64,000 nucleotides of DNA, from the NCBI RefSeq assembly GCF_001404515.1, contig NZ_CXWE01000004.1:687341-751340 (forward strand), written 5' to 3'. Of the stretch, positions 63,092 to 64,000 are shown one piece after another; the first letter of the stretch is position 1; each line of letters begins with the position of its first letter. The translations under genes were made by a program, and so were the position numbers. The DNA comes from Roseibium album. Its GTDB lineage: Bacteria; Pseudomonadota; Alphaproteobacteria; Rhizobiales; Stappiaceae. The notes beneath the pieces are model-generated. The model saw nothing but the letters and a program-made list of their open reading frames with translations. It was not told the DNA's origin and did not search any database.

Positions 63092-63984
63092 AACTTGTCT
63101 CCCTTCTCAACGGCGGGAGACAGGATTCCATCGGGTCGCCAGATCAGGATCATCGCAACGATCATGAATACAAACGCATCCGTCATGCCGCCAAGGCTCT
63201 GCGGCAGCATGACAAGCATGGCAACTTCCACAGCTCCAAGAAGGAAACCACCGAGAACAGCTCCGGGAAGACTGCCAAATCCGCCCACAACACAGGCGAC
63301 GAAGGCCTTCAGGACCGGTTCAAAACCCAGATGCGGATCGACGCTGCCGCGCCGCGCCATAATGAAGATACAGGCAAGACCCGCCAGCAGGCCGGAAATC
63401 AGGAAGGCAATGGCGAAGACCCTGTTGGCCCGGATACCCGTCAGCCGCACCATTTCGAAATCGAGCGAAGCCGCACGCACCGCGAGCCCAAGCACCGTCC
63501 GTCTCAAAAACAGCATCAGGGCAATAATGACGATGATGGTCGTCAGAGTTTCGAAGACCTGAAGCGACGCCAGGCGGATACCCGCAATCTCGATCGACCA
63601 GTCGAGAAAATACAAAGATGTCACCGCTATCGGCCGGGGCGACACGAACAGCAAAAAGAGGTTTTGCAGCACGATGGAAACCCCGAAGGCAGTCAAAAGG
63701 CCCGTTGTCGGATCCGCCTTTCGCACAGGTCGGAAAGCAACTCTTTCCAGCGTCAGCGAAGCCAGCATCGCCGCCAGCACGGCCCCGGCCATGACAATCA
63801 TCGGATTGCCGATGGCAAGCGAGGCAAAGGCGACCATCGTGTATCCGCCGACAGCGATGATCTCGCCATGAGCAAAATTCACCAATCCCATGATCGAGAA
63901 CACGATGGCAAGGCCAAGCGCAAGAAGCGCATATTCCGCGCCGAAACTGAGCGCATTCAACACCTGCTGGACTATGTATTCCAT
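63088..63984 (-). CDS. livH: Branched-chain-type ABC transporter permease (LivH family)
   Basis: The 298-residue protein has about eight membrane helices. GLVNFAHGEIIAVGGYTMVA (about residue 33) and VVGGFGSLPGAVLGGFLLG are LivH signatures. Start chosen at ATG 63984; TTG three codons earlier is possible. The upstream binding protein and ATPases, expected next, would be to the right of the window. Confidence 0.88.
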   Translation of the reverse strand: MEYIVQQVLNALSFGAEYALLALGLAIVFSIMGLVNFAHGEIIAVGGYTMVAFASLAIGNPMIVMAGAVLAAMLASLTLERVAFRPVRKADPTTGLLTAFGVSIVLQNLFLLFVSPRPIAVTSLYFLDWSIEIAGIRLASLQVFETLTTIIVIIALMLFLRRTVLGLAVRAASLDFEMVRLTGIRANRVFAIAFLISGLLAGLACIFIMARRGSVDPHLGFEPVLKAFVACVVGGFGSLPGAVLGGFLLGAVEVAMLVMLPQSLGGMTDAFVFMIVAMILIWRPDGILSPAVEKGDKL

Positions 63985-64000
63985 TTCAGGCAACCCCCGT

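Overview
The window (64 kb, GC-rich with short AT-rich promoter islands) looks like a chromosomal segment of a heterotrophic alphaproteobacterium. The frcBCAK-type fructose transporter, the Entner-Doudoroff genes zwf/edd/eda, many ABC and TRAP uptake systems, ROK/GntR/LysR/Lrp regulators and a VPLPA-CTERM protein all fit. The order Hyphomicrobiales, perhaps a marine Stappiaceae such as Roseibium/Labrenzia, is my best guess from gene content only. I see no rRNA, tRNA, CRISPR array, integrase, transposase or phage structural genes.

Layout. 0-7.3 kb: the start of a molybdopterin-dependent oxidoreductase subunit (cut by the window edge), an EamA exporter, an acyl-CoA ligase, a stand-alone AAA ATPase, a small membrane protein and adenine deaminase. 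7.6-19.7 kb: a sugar block with a ROK regulator, the fructose ABC transporter and kinase (frcBCAK), then zwf, edd, eda, a PilZ protein and pgi. Together these take fructose through F6P, G6P and 6-phosphogluconate to pyruvate and glyceraldehyde-3-phosphate; only pgl is missing. zwf, edd and pgi share a TTAAATCGATTTAA-type operator. 19.9-21.5 kb: four tandem glycine-zipper lipoproteins. 21.5-27.6 kb: a ROK regulator diverging from an ABC transporter operon that ends in a PP2C-type phosphatase. 27.8-35.3 kb: a TPP enzyme, alanine dehydrogenase with a divergent Lrp regulator, an SMP-30 lactonase, small envelope proteins and a TrhO-like protein.

35.4-41.6 kb: a probable L-galactonate/L-gulonate-type hexonate module: Zn-dehydrogenase, ABC transporter, a two-winged-helix GntR regulator and a UxaB-like reductase. 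An identical 16-bp element lies at both of its promoters. 41.8-53.8 kb: a GntR/FadR-type regulator and a catabolic island made of a seven-gene operon (FAH hydrolase, RutE-like nitroreductase, OsmC, TRAP transporter, intradiol dioxygenase) diverging from YciI, malonyl-CoA decarboxylase and an exported metallo-beta-lactamase-fold hydrolase. A near-identical AT-rich element with an ATCGAT core sits at the regulator promoter, in the divergent promoter and before the hydrolase, so I read the island as one regulon. Its substrate is unknown, and it is the best candidate here for an undescribed system.

54-64 kb: an AspT-type exchanger, an L,D-transpeptidase homologue that appears to lack its catalytic motif, a small HTH gene group, a GNAT-like protein converging on it with a long overlap, an AT-rich island driving a VPLPA-CTERM protein, and a formamidase/acetamidase with branched-chain-type ABC permeases. 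Start codons were chosen by Shine-Dalgarno and family N-termini; several are TTG or GTG and are noted in the entries.
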